Assembly (NCBI RefSeq): GCF_024347135.1
Contig: NZ_AP024907.1
Location: 2,843,001 to 2,907,000 of the forward strand
DNA length: 64,000 bases
Direction of reading: 5' to 3'
Source of the DNA: Vibrio spartinae
Lineage (GTDB): Bacteria > Pseudomonadota > Gammaproteobacteria > Enterobacterales > Vibrionaceae
The notes beneath the pieces were generated by a model that saw only the letters and a program-made list of their open reading frames with translations, ran no database searches and had not been told where the DNA came from. Shown here in pieces: positions 19,281 through 27,318 of the stretch. The translations under genes and the position numbers were made by a program. Every line of letters begins with the position of its first letter. Within the stretch, counting starts at the first letter, position 1.

Positions 19281-19318
19281 TGATTTTCCGATGTTTCCGG
19301 TTTCCGACGTCTCGGAAA
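19281..19318 (-). promoter_or_regulatory. Flagellin mRNA leader with CGGAAA repeats and hairpin
   Basis: Between promoter and start codon the minus strand contains TTTCCGA-GACG-TCGGAAA (19301-19318), a 7-bp stem, then two more (C/T)CGGAAA copies before the GGAG ribosome site. The same arrangement precedes flaC (62546-62596), so it is probably a functional 5' leader element. The ligand is unknown. GGA motifs resemble CsrA sites. Confidence 0.55.
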
Positions 19319-19347
19319 ACCAAGTAGCTCTCTCAAAGTTACTTTTA

Positions 19348-19374
19348 TTAACGACGTGGATGGGGAAATCTTAA
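19348..19374 (-). promoter_or_regulatory. Sigma-28-like promoter of the second flagellin
   Basis: The minus strand has TTAA, 15 bases, then GTCGTTAA. The spacing is right, with changes from the best form in both boxes. Confidence 0.7.
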
Positions 19375-19847
19375 GGATTTTTTTGATTTTTTCTCGACAA
19401 AAAGTCCAATTGCGTAAGGAGTGAGCAATCGATCAAATTCATTGCACTTTTCGCTAAAGATGTACTCAAACCGGACGATACAGGGCGTTTTTCTTTTATT
19501 TGTTGCGACTCATCAACAGCAGCAGAACGGTGACATAGATAAACCGTTCATACCTTTTTAACCTTTTCTACAACAAATCCTTTCTTCTACTCGATATGAG
19601 AGAACACTAGACGAGTGGAAGACATATCGAATAAATCAGAGGGGAGTCAGCGATCGTAGCAGCGTCAAATCACTCAGCGCATATACTCACCGGATATAAT
19701 GTGAGCGGCTCAATCATTCACAATATAAAGGACCATCATTCACTGGGTGAATAGGATTCGTCTGATTGGCATCGGAACCCGTGCGTTGCTGCAAAACTGT
19801 AAGCCCAAAACGAGATGCAGCACTTATCTCAATCGTCTTTTATTTCC
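19375..19847. other. Intergenic DNA between flagellins two and three
   Basis: No credible coding sequence. The left part is A/T-rich promoter upstream DNA. Around 19741-19815 the plus strand has a stretch loosely like the 3' part of a cobalamin riboswitch (AATAGGA, then GGAACCCG, then ACTGTAAGCCC), but no gene follows on that strand. TGCTGCA at about 19793 could pair with TGCAGCA at about 19815. The right edge passes into 16-bp tandem repeats. Confidence 0.4.
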
Positions 19848-19911
19848 AGACTGATTTACCTCAAGACTGGTCTATCTTAATACTGATCTACCTTAATACT
19901 GATCTACCTTA
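19848..19911. repeat. Four 16-bp tandem repeats crossing the end of flagellin three
   Basis: The units start at 19848, 19864, 19880 and 19896. The last two are identical (ATACTGATCTACCTTA) and the first two are degenerate. The fourth unit contains the flagellin stop codon (19904-19906) and part of its last codons. Confidence 0.85.
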
Positions 19912-21037
19912 ATAAGTATAACGCCATATTGGGCTGTCTTTTGGCTTGTGCCAAAATTGACATACTGACCCGCTGCAAGATCTGTTGCTTCATGCTTTGG
20001 GTTGCTTCCCGGGCATAATCCGTATCCCGAATACGGCTTCTGGAAGTGGCCAGATTCTCATGAATATTGTCTAAATTCTGGATGGCATGTCCGAAGCGAT
20101 TCTGAAATGCGCCCAGTTCAGCTCGGTTTTTATCGACGAACGATAAAGCCGTATCTAAGACGGAAACAGCCCGCTGCGCACCGCCGACCTGAGTAATATC
20201 GAGATTATTGACCGATTCATAGCCCATCACACCAATTTGCAGTTCACTGGCGAGCGAGCCACTGAAATCCATCGTGCCGGCAGTCTCTTTGCCGGCCATA
20301 AATATCTGCAGTTGTCCGTGCTCATTCACTGAGGCAGAGACTTGATCGGTCTGGCCATTGATATAGGTTGCTAACTGTTCAATATCATCCCCGGCTTTGG
20401 CTTCAATATCAATCTGCTGATCTGCCCCTTGTGCATCCTTAAAACGCATGGTGAGCTGATTCTGATCCGACTGAACGCGCCAATCCGATGGGGGCACCTT
20501 CTGGGCAAGATAGCTAAACCCACCCATATCGAGCGTGTCGGTACGCATGTTACTGAACGAAAGCTGTACCGCTTCTCCGGCACTCGCACCGATCTGAAAA
20601 GATGAGGTGCCGAAAGAGCCGTTCAATAACTTTCTGCCACCGAAAGAGGTCGTCTCCGCAATGCGGTTCAACTCATCATTCAGGGCAACATATTCTTCTT
20701 GCAAAGCTTGCCGATCCGCTTGGGAGTTAGAACCGTTGGCCGACTGTAGCGCCAAGTCACGCATTCGCTGTAAGAGCGAGGTACTTTCCTGCATCGCGCC
20801 TTCTGCGGTCTGCATGATTGAAATACCATCATTTGCATTTCTCACCGCAACATCCAGCCCGCTCATTTGTGTCCCCAAGCGATTTGATATCTGCAAACCG
20901 GCCGCATCATCTCTTGCATGATTAATACGGTAACCGGAAGATAAACGCTCCATCGCTTGTACCCAGGCACTGTTTGCCTGATTGACATAATGCTGAGCCA
21001 GCAATGCCGATATATTGGTATTGACTGTAATTGCCAT
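19904..21037 (-). CDS. Divergent flagellin (position of V. cholerae flaE)
   Basis: 377 residues. The flagellin N- and C-terminal domains are present, but the protein diverges from its neighbours in usually invariant parts: [20 protein letters not shown] in the first helix, RINHARDD instead of RINSAKDD, and a C-terminus PNMALYLLR instead of the usual PSAALSLLG type. The last residues overlap a 16-bp tandem repeat. I chose ATG 21037 (MAITVNTN), which aligns with other flagellins and has AGGTGA upstream. An in-frame GTG at 21046 is the alternative. It may be a minor filament subunit. Confidence 0.93.
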   Translation of the reverse strand: MAITVNTNISALLAQHYVNQANSAWVQAMERLSSGYRINHARDDAAGLQISNRLGTQMSGLDVAVRNANDGISIMQTAEGAMQESTSLLQRMRDLALQSANGSNSQADRQALQEEYVALNDELNRIAETTSFGGRKLLNGSFGTSSFQIGASAGEAVQLSFSNMRTDTLDMGGFSYLAQKVPPSDWRVQSDQNQLTMRFKDAQGADQQIDIEAKAGDDIEQLATYINGQTDQVSASVNEHGQLQIFMAGKETAGTMDFSGSLASELQIGVMGYESVNNLDITQVGGAQRAVSVLDTALSFVDKNRAELGAFQNRFGHAIQNLDNIHENLATSRSRIRDTDYAREATQSMKQQILQRVSMSILAQAKRQPNMALYLLR

Positions 21038-21070
21038 AATTTTCACCTAAAATCACTCAGGATTTTCCCC

Positions 21071-21097
21071 CTATCGGTGTTTTCAGGGATATCTTTA
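21071..21097 (-). promoter_or_regulatory. Sigma-28-like promoter of flagellin three
   Basis: The minus strand has TAAA, 15 bases, then ACCGATAG, 34 bases before the start ATG. Two changes from the enteric -10 box GCCGATAA. Confidence 0.75.
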
Positions 21098-21100
21098 GTG

Positions 21101-21126
21101 AAAAAAACCGAGCACTCAGGCTCGGT
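21101..21126 (-). terminator. Intrinsic terminator of the DyP peroxidase gene
   Basis: The minus strand has ACCGAGC-CTGAGT-GCTCGGT followed by seven T. It is 48 bases after the DyP stop and only a few bases upstream of the flagellin promoter, so it insulates the flagellin gene from read-through. Confidence 0.9.
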
Positions 21127-21173
21127 CACATTATGTACAGCTATGATGAGATGAATCTTATAATAAAGCGTAT

Positions 21174-22076
21174 TTATCGGATGGTCAGTGACTGTAACAT
21201 CCCGGCTGACGGCGCAAAAAAGTAAGCGCCAGTGACCGCGTGGGTAAACCGGAGCATTTGATCTGTTTTACCATCACGTTCACCATACATACTCTCTAAC
21301 ATCGCCTGAAAGTTATGCAGGGTCTGGCAATATGCAATGAAGAGTAAGCCATGATCACCACTCACCGTTCCATATGGCAAGCTATGTCTGAGGATTTTCA
21401 GCCCTTGACCGTTTTCTTTCAAATCGACACGCCCGACATGAGATGCAGCCGGCACATCATCTAATTCAACTGAATCGTCTTTCGTTCTGCCGATCACTTT
21501 CTCCTGAGCGGCAATGTTCAATCTTTCCCATGCCGGCAACTGGTGAACAAACCGCTGCATCATCACATAGCTTCCACCAGCAAATTCACCATCGTGGATG
21601 AGTGCAACGTCCTGACGCCCTTCATCTTTCGGATTTTCAGTGCCGTCAATGAATCCTGTCATATCCCGCGCATCGAGATAACGATATCCATAGGTTTCAT
21701 CAATCATGTCCACCCATTCGGAAATACCACTCATCAGTTGGCGTAACACATAAAACAGTAAGTCATGGCGCTGACCGTGCACATGAATCAAAAAATCGAC
21801 GTCGGTCACGGGCGCACTGATATCCCCCTGACCTAATGGGGTAAAATCCACCAACTCCGGTGGTAAAGCCGCGTCGAATTGTTTCCAGAATGAATGACTG
21901 AATGCAATGGAGAGGGACAGGTCAGCACCGGGCTGAGATGCATTCAGTGTCTCGACCAGATCCGGTAAAGATTGTAACTGACGCAATACTGATGCCGCTT
22001 CTTGCTTGACTTTAAAGATGGCATACAGCGCAAATGGTCCGGGTTCTGGCAAAATTGCAGTTTGAGGATGAGACAT
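21174..22076 (-). CDS. DyP-type (YfeX-like) haem peroxidase
   Basis: 300 residues from ATG 22076, chosen because AGGGATC precedes it and the family N-terminus fits. The in-frame ATG 39 bases earlier adds an unconserved stretch. Dye-decolourising peroxidases reduce H2O2 with haem b. Visible are the GxxDG motif GFIDG (about 141-145, catalytic Asp), a probable proximal haem His (H213 in ASHVGRVD) and the distal Arg (R230 in ILRHSLPYG). No Tat or Sec signal is seen, so it is cytoplasmic like YfeX. It is next to the iron-import block but has its own terminator. The upstream DNA is a 15-bp repeat tract. Confidence 0.93.
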   Translation of the reverse strand: MSHPQTAILPEPGPFALYAIFKVKQEAASVLRQLQSLPDLVETLNASQPGADLSLSIAFSHSFWKQFDAALPPELVDFTPLGQGDISAPVTDVDFLIHVHGQRHDLLFYVLRQLMSGISEWVDMIDETYGYRYLDARDMTGFIDGTENPKDEGRQDVALIHDGEFAGGSYVMMQRFVHQLPAWERLNIAAQEKVIGRTKDDSVELDDVPAASHVGRVDLKENGQGLKILRHSLPYGTVSGDHGLLFIAYCQTLHNFQAMLESMYGERDGKTDQMLRFTHAVTGAYFFAPSAGMLQSLTIR

Positions 22077-22190
22077 AAAAGATCCCTGATGTGTAGTTGT
22101 CTTGGGCCACATCATACTCTGTCATGCGTGAAGAACAAACTGCTAACGTCGCGATCTAAACAAGCCACGCAGAGCATCAGTCTTACGACC

Positions 22191-22265
22191 ATTTGTCATG
22201 CAGCGATTTGTCATATAATTATTTGTCATATAGGTTTTTTTTATATAAGCATTTGTCATATAACC
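22191..22265. repeat. Five 15-bp tandem repeats upstream of the DyP gene
   Basis: Units begin at 22191, 22206, 22221, 22236 and 22251. Four begin with ATTTGTCAT and the fourth unit is degenerate (T-rich). Three 16-bp spaced CTTACA motifs follow at about 22275-22310. They lie between the flavin-lipoprotein stop and the DyP start. They may be regulator sites or simple replication-slippage products. Confidence 0.8.
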
Positions 22266-22306
22266 TCCGGGCTCTTACAAATCCTCGGCCTTACATATCA
22301 CCTGCC

Positions 22307-23173
22307 TTACAAATAGCGCTGCTGGAGTAACGTCAATGCAAAATAGTAGCCATCCGGGCCCATCCAGTAATTGACGAGATTCTCGACGCTCTGGCTGGTA
22401 TTGGTTGCGCCAGCCAGACCGTCAACGGTGAAACGGTCTTGGTTGTTTTCATGGGGAGCACCCACGCGAAATCGTGCCTGACCATCAGCAAGCACCTGTT
22501 TGCCTTGAAACTGAGCAAGCCACTGCTCATTTGTCATAATCTTGCCCCCTAGCGCTGGAGTCTCTCCCTGCTCATAAAAGCGGATCCGATGAATCGACAG
22601 CGTTTTAAGATCTAAGGACAGATAACCTTTCAACATGGACAAATATCCCTGCCCTTCAAGCGGTACAACCAACTGTTTCCCCATATTTTGGGGCGTCTCC
22701 TGTCTGGCAGTTTCCTTTTCTACTGAACTGTTTTTCTCTACTGAACCGTTCTCGCCTAAATCATAACCATCAACGATATACGCCATCACCCATTGGTCAC
22801 GGCTCGCCAAATGCGCAAGATTCTGTTTGGCATCCAGCGTCTGCCGGGTCAGCGTATGATGTATAACGCGGTCCCGATAACGCGCAATCGTGTCCGGTTC
22901 ATCCGTCAGCGTGTGATTTTCCATATTCAGTAATACGGGGTGAAAGTACGTCTTGATTAAGTTCGCCGTACTATCGTGAACCGTACCGAGACCGGCCACA
23001 GCCAACAATGTTCGTTTCTCATCACGCTGTATGATTTTATGGTGCTGCACTTTCGATGATGATGTTACGGACGCTTGCTGCCCGGTTCCGGCATGATTTT
23101 CATCATCAAAACAACCACCAAGGAGCATGACGCCCGGTAGCATGATCAGTGAGAGTAGCGATTGATATTTCAT
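22307..23173 (-). CDS. Lipoprotein with NqrC-like FMN-attachment domain
   Basis: 288 residues. The N-terminus is a lipoprotein signal (LLGGC, lipidated C21). The C-terminal half resembles the periplasmic domain of NqrC: GQGYLSMLKGYLSL, then FYEQGETPALGGK (about 199-211) and DGLAGATNTS (251-260). In NqrC/RnfG the Thr of this D-x-x-(S/T/A)-GAT motif, here T257, carries FMN by a phosphodiester bond made by ApbE. Unlike NqrC, the protein has no transmembrane helix and is lipid-anchored. It is last in the FTR1-P19 block, 119 bases after the PCuAC gene. I infer a one- or two-electron periplasmic redox role, perhaps iron reduction. Two 18-bp repeats (22720-22755) encode a short Ser/Val/Glu/Lys stretch. 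Confidence 0.8.
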   Translation of the reverse strand: MKYQSLLSLIMLPGVMLLGGCFDDENHAGTGQQASVTSSSKVQHHKIIQRDEKRTLLAVAGLGTVHDSTANLIKTYFHPVLLNMENHTLTDEPDTIARYRDRVIHHTLTRQTLDAKQNLAHLASRDQWVMAYIVDGYDLGENGSVEKNSSVEKETARQETPQNMGKQLVVPLEGQGYLSMLKGYLSLDLKTLSIHRIRFYEQGETPALGGKIMTNEQWLAQFQGKQVLADGQARFRVGAPHENNQDRFTVDGLAGATNTSQSVENLVNYWMGPDGYYFALTLLQQRYL

Positions 23174-23255
23174 CTTGAACGATTACATCCTGATAGCAAA
23201 AAAAAACAGTGAAACAAACATGAACGGAAAAACAGACGTAAAAGCGCGAACACAT

Positions 23256-23309
23256 GTTAGCGAGTCGACGTACGTTAACGAATCGACGTCCGTTAACGAA
23301 TCGACATAG
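23256..23309. repeat. Three 18-bp tandem repeats across the end of the PCuAC gene
   Basis: Units start at 23256, 23274 and 23292. The second and third differ at few positions. The stop codon of the PCuAC gene (23293-23295) lies in the third unit, so each unit carries a further in-frame TAA or similar stop after it. Confidence 0.85.
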
Positions 23310-23745
23310 GTACCACCCTTGCGATGACCCTCACCAAGCCTTGATTGGTATGCAGTATCAGACTCACAAATTCCCCCCGTTGTAGCGGCCGGGTGAATCC
23401 CATGAGCATGATGTGTGAAGTATTGGGCGTTAACGCAAGTTTCTGATGTGCAGCAACCGTAATCTGCTCGACCGGATACATCTCACGCTGACCACTTTTA
23501 TAGGTGGTGGCATGCAACATGATCTGTTTAAAGCGTTGACCGGTGACTTCACGAATAATGAGCGGCTTATCTGAACGGTTATAAATGGTCATTTTTGACC
23601 CGGTGGCACTGGCATTGCGTTGCGGCATAAATATCTCCGCTTTGCCGACTTCGATGTTCTCGGCTAAGGTTGCTGCAAATACCATACGGGTCACCGCCAT
23701 CAACACGAAAATCAGCCCCATACGACACCATGAAAAGTTCGTCAC
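23293..23745 (-). CDS. PCuAC-type periplasmic copper chaperone
   Basis: 150 residues with a Sec signal peptide (cleavage near MVFA-ATLAE). The family's Cu(I)-binding pattern H-x10-M-x21-H-x-M is complete: H78, M89, H111 and M113 (HIMLMGF). PCuAC proteins deliver copper in the periplasm, classically to cytochrome oxidase. Here no oxidase gene is near. The gene lies between tlpA-like and NqrC-like genes in an FTR1-P19 iron block, so a link to the copper site known in P19 proteins is plausible but inferred. The start is a GTG with TAGGA upstream, 9 bases after the preceding stop. Confidence 0.85.
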   Translation of the reverse strand: MTNFSWCRMGLIFVLMAVTRMVFAATLAENIEVGKAEIFMPQRNASATGSKMTIYNRSDKPLIIREVTGQRFKQIMLHATTYKSGQREMYPVEQITVAAHQKLALTPNTSHIMLMGFTRPLQRGEFVSLILHTNQGLVRVIARVVPMSIR

Positions 23746-23754
23746 TGTATTGTC

Positions 23755-24246
23755 CTATTCCTGAATCAAATTAACGTAATGATCGAGATCCATCCCGGAT
23801 GAGTACCCCATATGAATTATTTTCAGAACACCTTGGCGATCAATAAAAAAAGTCGTGGGGGTGGCAATCACCTGATAACGTTCCTGAGTAATCCCAAGCT
23901 GATCGAGCCCGAGCGGCAGCGTAACGCCTAATTGATCAGCAAAAGCAGAGAGGTTTTCAGGGTGTGGGTCAATCCCGACCCCGATAAACTGCAATTTATC
24001 GGGGTGCGCCTCTGCATATTTTTGCCACGCTTTCATCATCACCAAGCAAGCCCCACAGGTTGATGACCAAAACTCAACAACGACCGGTTTACCGCGAACC
24101 TGTTGCAAGGTCATCTGCTGCTCATGCGCATCCATCACCGCTAAATCCGGGGCTGGTGCACCGACAGCCAGCGCCTGCTCTTTACAACCACTGAGCATCA
24201 CCAGCACGCTCATCAATACGCTGAGGCCTATCCGCTTAATGACCAT
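23755..24246 (-). CDS. TlpA-like thioredoxin lipoprotein
   Basis: 163 residues from ATG 24246, which has GAGGAA upstream and gives a proper lipoprotein signal (VMLSGC, C21). A start 30 bases earlier would bury it. It has a thioredoxin fold of the TlpA/AhpC-TSA group with active site CGAC (64-67) in EFWSSTCGACLVM and the cis-Pro segment VIATPTTFFID. It is a periplasmic thiol reductase anchored to a membrane. Campylobacter jejuni p19 loci also carry TlpA-like thioredoxins downstream of the ABC genes, so it belongs to this system. It overlaps the ATPase gene by 11 bases. Confidence 0.9.
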   Translation of the reverse strand: MVIKRIGLSVLMSVLVMLSGCKEQALAVGAPAPDLAVMDAHEQQMTLQQVRGKPVVVEFWSSTCGACLVMMKAWQKYAEAHPDKLQFIGVGIDPHPENLSAFADQLGVTLPLGLDQLGITQERYQVIATPTTFFIDRQGVLKIIHMGYSSGMDLDHYVNLIQE

Positions 24247-24910
24247 TGATGTATTCCTCACCCATGTATTTGCCATGCTGCAAACGAATGATCCGGTCAG
24301 TATAACGACCTAAATCCGGGTTATGCGTCACCATAATAATGGTTCGGTTCTGTTGATGCAGACGTTGGAATATCTCCAAAACAATCCGCTCATTCGCTTC
24401 ATCCAGATTGCCGGTCGGCTCATCGGCAAATAATATCGGACACTCATTGACCAACGCCCGGGCAATACAGACCCGCTGCTGCTCCCCTCCCGATAATTGA
24501 CTGGGTAAATGATTGATGCGGTCCTCAAGCCCAACGTCTGCCAGCACTTTTTTTGCAGCGTCGATATCCGTGACACTATGGTAGTGCTGCGCCAACATCA
24601 CATTTTCTAACGCGGTCAAATAAGGGATCAGATGGAACTGCTGGAACAACAATCCTATTTTTTCAGCCCGGAATGCGCGCCGCCCATCTTCATCAAGACT
24701 CGCGGCATGATGCCCGTCGAGAATGACTTGTCCTTCCGTCGCTGTATCAAGACAACTCAGGATATTCATCAGGGTGGTTTTACCCGAACCGGATGCGCCC
24801 ATGATGGCCACGAATTCTCCCCGACGAATGGAAAGATTGATATTATCCAATGCACTCACATGCTCAAAACGCTTACACAATCCCTTAGTTTCGATGACAA
24901 ATTCAGACAC
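24236..24910 (-). CDS. ABC transporter ATPase (LolD/MacB type)
   Basis: 224 residues. Complete nucleotide-binding subunit: Walker A GASGSGKT (38-45), Q-loop LLFQQFHL, signature LSGGEQQ (139-145), Walker B ILFADEP (159-165) and the switch H196. It matches the LolD/MacB/FtsE class that works with FtsX-like permeases, and two such permeases lie directly upstream with a 1-base gap. These ABC systems are mostly mechanotransmitters or periplasmic-side exporters, not importers. The equivalent in the C. jejuni p19 locus is cj1663. Confidence 0.93.
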   Translation of the reverse strand: MSEFVIETKGLCKRFEHVSALDNINLSIRRGEFVAIMGASGSGKTTLMNILSCLDTATEGQVILDGHHAASLDEDGRRAFRAEKIGLLFQQFHLIPYLTALENVMLAQHYHSVTDIDAAKKVLADVGLEDRINHLPSQLSGGEQQRVCIARALVNECPILFADEPTGNLDEANERIVLEIFQRLHQQNRTIIMVTHNPDLGRYTDRIIRLQHGKYMGEEYINGH

Positions 24911-24911
24911 A

Positions 24912-26048
24912 TTACTCTCCTTTCAACACTTTCGCCGGATCCACTTTCATGGCGCGTAAAGTCGGGATGATTGCAGCCACCAGCGCAGCACAAACAGATA
25001 AAATCATTGTGATAATAAAGACCGGCAAACGCAGATCAATTGATGCACTAAACACCGTTTGCCCAAGGATTTGAGCAAGGATATAACCGAGACCTAATCC
25101 CATCACAATCGCTGCAATGGTCATTAACAATGTCTCTGACAAAATTTGCCGGGTAATCGCTCGATGGGATGCTCCCAGCGCTTTTTGCAATGCAAATTCA
25201 TGGCGGCGCTCACCAATCATTGCCGTCAGTGTTGTATTCACACACAGGGTAGAAAGTATCAGAATCACCACCGCAACCACGCCCATCAGGAGTTTGATTT
25301 TATTCAGCACTTTTCCTTCTGACGCAGAGACTTTCAGAATCGGGCGAATGGTCAGGTTCGGGTAACGGGCTTTAAGACGTGCGGCATACTGGTTCACCTG
25401 CCCCTGAGCATTATCGATACTAAACATGGCGTAATTGGCCTGATCAGGCTGGTGGAGCCATTTTTGTAGCATCGAAATATTGACGATCAAATAGTTATCT
25501 TCATCTGCACCGGCATCGATAATGCCTTTAATGGTAAAAGTATGCCGGGTATCCCCCTGAATCAGACTCAGTTGAGAGCCGACCTTCACTTCTAGCTTCT
25601 TCGCCAGATTGGTCCCAATCATCGCATTGCGTTGGTCAAAAGATACACCAACCCATTCCCCTTGAACCTGCCAATACGGCACCAGATCTTTCAATTGGGA
25701 AAAATCAACGCCCATCGCCACCACTTTTTCTAAATCGGATTGCACCACCCCATACAGATACGGGCTGGATGCCACTAACTGAGCCTGTGGTGCCAAAGCC
25801 AACATAGCGCGGTAATCGTGAGTCGATAACGTCGAAGAATCAGCATCCGGACCAACATAAAAATTCGCCCCGTAATGACGCAGTTCATGACTCATTTTCT
25901 GGTTGATATCGAAATAAACACCAGCCATGGCGGTCACAATTGCCGCCCCCATGGTCAGCGCAGCAAGCACCACAACCACCCGACGCAAACGCAGTTTCAG
26001 GGAACGAATGATCAGCAGGTTTTGCATCGAATGTTTATTTACGGCCAT
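24912..26048 (-). CDS. FtsX/MacB-like ABC permease, second of two
   Basis: 378 residues from ATG 26048, chosen because GAGG lies 6 bases upstream. Other in-frame ATGs are at 26078 and 26027. Topology is FtsX-like: one TM near the N-terminus (about 25-45), a large periplasmic MacB_PCD-like domain, then three C-terminal TMs with the conserved RRHEFALQKALGASHRAI coupling region. The end is ALVAAIIPTLRAMKVDPAKVLKGE, a classic MacB-type tail. It overlaps the first permease by 14 bases. The pair probably forms a heterodimer. Confidence 0.9.
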   Translation of the reverse strand: MAVNKHSMQNLLIIRSLKLRLRRVVVVLAALTMGAAIVTAMAGVYFDINQKMSHELRHYGANFYVGPDADSSTLSTHDYRAMLALAPQAQLVASSPYLYGVVQSDLEKVVAMGVDFSQLKDLVPYWQVQGEWVGVSFDQRNAMIGTNLAKKLEVKVGSQLSLIQGDTRHTFTIKGIIDAGADEDNYLIVNISMLQKWLHQPDQANYAMFSIDNAQGQVNQYAARLKARYPNLTIRPILKVSASEGKVLNKIKLLMGVVAVVILILSTLCVNTTLTAMIGERRHEFALQKALGASHRAITRQILSETLLMTIAAIVMGLGLGYILAQILGQTVFSASIDLRLPVFIITMILSVCAALVAAIIPTLRAMKVDPAKVLKGE

Positions 26049-27318
26049 ACAAAACCTCGATTGGATAAAGTGCGGCAATTCGTCGGGAAGGGAAATAGGT
26101 ACCGCATATGGTCATGATGACCGAGATAACCAAAATGAGCGGGATAATGATCCAGTGAAAAGGGATAAACGATCCAAACAGGGCATACCCCATCACTTTG
26201 GACAATCCCCATCCGGCAGCACATCCCAGTATGCCGCCCAGCAAACCGCACACGATAGATTCAGCATAAAATAACAAGTACACCTGCCAATTATGGGCAC
26301 CGAGGGATTTCATCAACCCAATCTCTTTAGAACGCTGTAAAATTGCGTTGGTCATCAGAGAAGCGATCCCCATCGAGGCAGCAACAAATGCGGCTAATGT
26401 CACCATAAACAATAAACTCTGAATTTTACGAATGACGATGCCTTCCGATGCCGCGACTTGCCAAACAGGACGAACAGCCGCGTTACTTAACGCTTTTTCT
26501 AATTGGTAGGAGATGGAAGAAACAAATGCGGTACAAAACCATAAGTCATATTCATCAGAATCTAACGATTCCAGATTGTCCCGCGCTTTTTTCGACAACG
26601 CATTTTCAGGCACTGTCAACGCAGAGACTTTAATACTTTCCACACGCCCTGCCAGTCCCAGCAATGCCTGACCAACATGTAACGGCACAATAACGGACGC
26701 TTCCTCGGCACTACCATTGGTCAAAATGCCGGTAATGGTGACCTGTTCATGGTGTTGTTTACCGGCTAACGTTAACTGGTCACCAATGTGCCAGCCCATC
26801 CGGCTGGCCAGTGCGGTTCCGACCAACGCCTGCTGTTTGGTATCCTCCGGCCACTGTCCCTGTACTTTCCAATACTGAGAGATAATCTTGTTACCGGTGT
26901 GATAATCCGGCTCATCCGGGACAGCAAGGTGCTGATCAAAGAACGTGCCGACAATGGGGACCTCACTCTGCCCGTGATTGATGGTCACAACCCCGCGCAC
27001 ATAAGGGGCAAACCCGATGATATTATTCCGCCAGAAGATGTTTTTGATATTGGGTAATTCCGACGCCAGTAACAAGCTATCTTTATCCATGTCCGTCAGC
27101 GTATGTTTCAACATGTAAGGCAGATTCACCTGACCTTCTGGTTTAATTTCGATGTTGGCACCATAGCGCTTCATCTCAACCGACATCTTGTCACCAATCG
27201 TAATCGAAATAGCCAGCAACGCTGAAATTAACCCTGCCGCCAGAAAAATAGTGGTCGTTGCCAGCACTTTCCGGCCACGGTCATGACGCCATGACTGACG
27301 AAGCATTGTCCATAGCAT
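26035..27318 (-). CDS. FtsX/MacB-like ABC permease, first of two
   Basis: 427 residues. An N-terminal TM (about 17-39), a periplasmic domain of about 260 residues, then three TMs with the coupling segment RSKEIGLMKSLGAHNWQV and the tail SRRIAALYPIEVLYG. The start ATG shares bases with the stop of the DUF2318 gene (TAATG), so translation is coupled. Together with the next permease and the ATPase it forms an ABC module whose substrate is unknown, corresponding to cj1661-cj1663 in C. jejuni. Confidence 0.9.
   Translation of the reverse strand: MLWTMLRQSWRHDRGRKVLATTTIFLAAGLISALLAISITIGDKMSVEMKRYGANIEIKPEGQVNLPYMLKHTLTDMDKDSLLLASELPNIKNIFWRNNIIGFAPYVRGVVTINHGQSEVPIVGTFFDQHLAVPDEPDYHTGNKIISQYWKVQGQWPEDTKQQALVGTALASRMGWHIGDQLTLAGKQHHEQVTITGILTNGSAEEASVIVPLHVGQALLGLAGRVESIKVSALTVPENALSKKARDNLESLDSDEYDLWFCTAFVSSISYQLEKALSNAAVRPVWQVAASEGIVIRKIQSLLFMVTLAAFVAASMGIASLMTNAILQRSKEIGLMKSLGAHNWQVYLLFYAESIVCGLLGGILGCAAGWGLSKVMGYALFGSFIPFHWIIIPLILVISVIMTICGTYFPSRRIAALYPIEVLYGRK

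Noticed and set aside
16924..20921. Plus-strand frames opposite the flagellin genes
   Set aside because: They recur opposite every flagellin because the flagellins themselves are conserved. No ribosome sites or domains.
22191..22265. Possible CRISPR array
   Set aside because: Units are 15 bp and directly adjacent with no spacers, and there are no cas genes.
22002..22316. Plus-strand frame with repeated ICHII-type pentapeptides
   Set aside because: The repeats come from the 15-bp intergenic tract. The frame is antisense to the DyP start and has no start signal.
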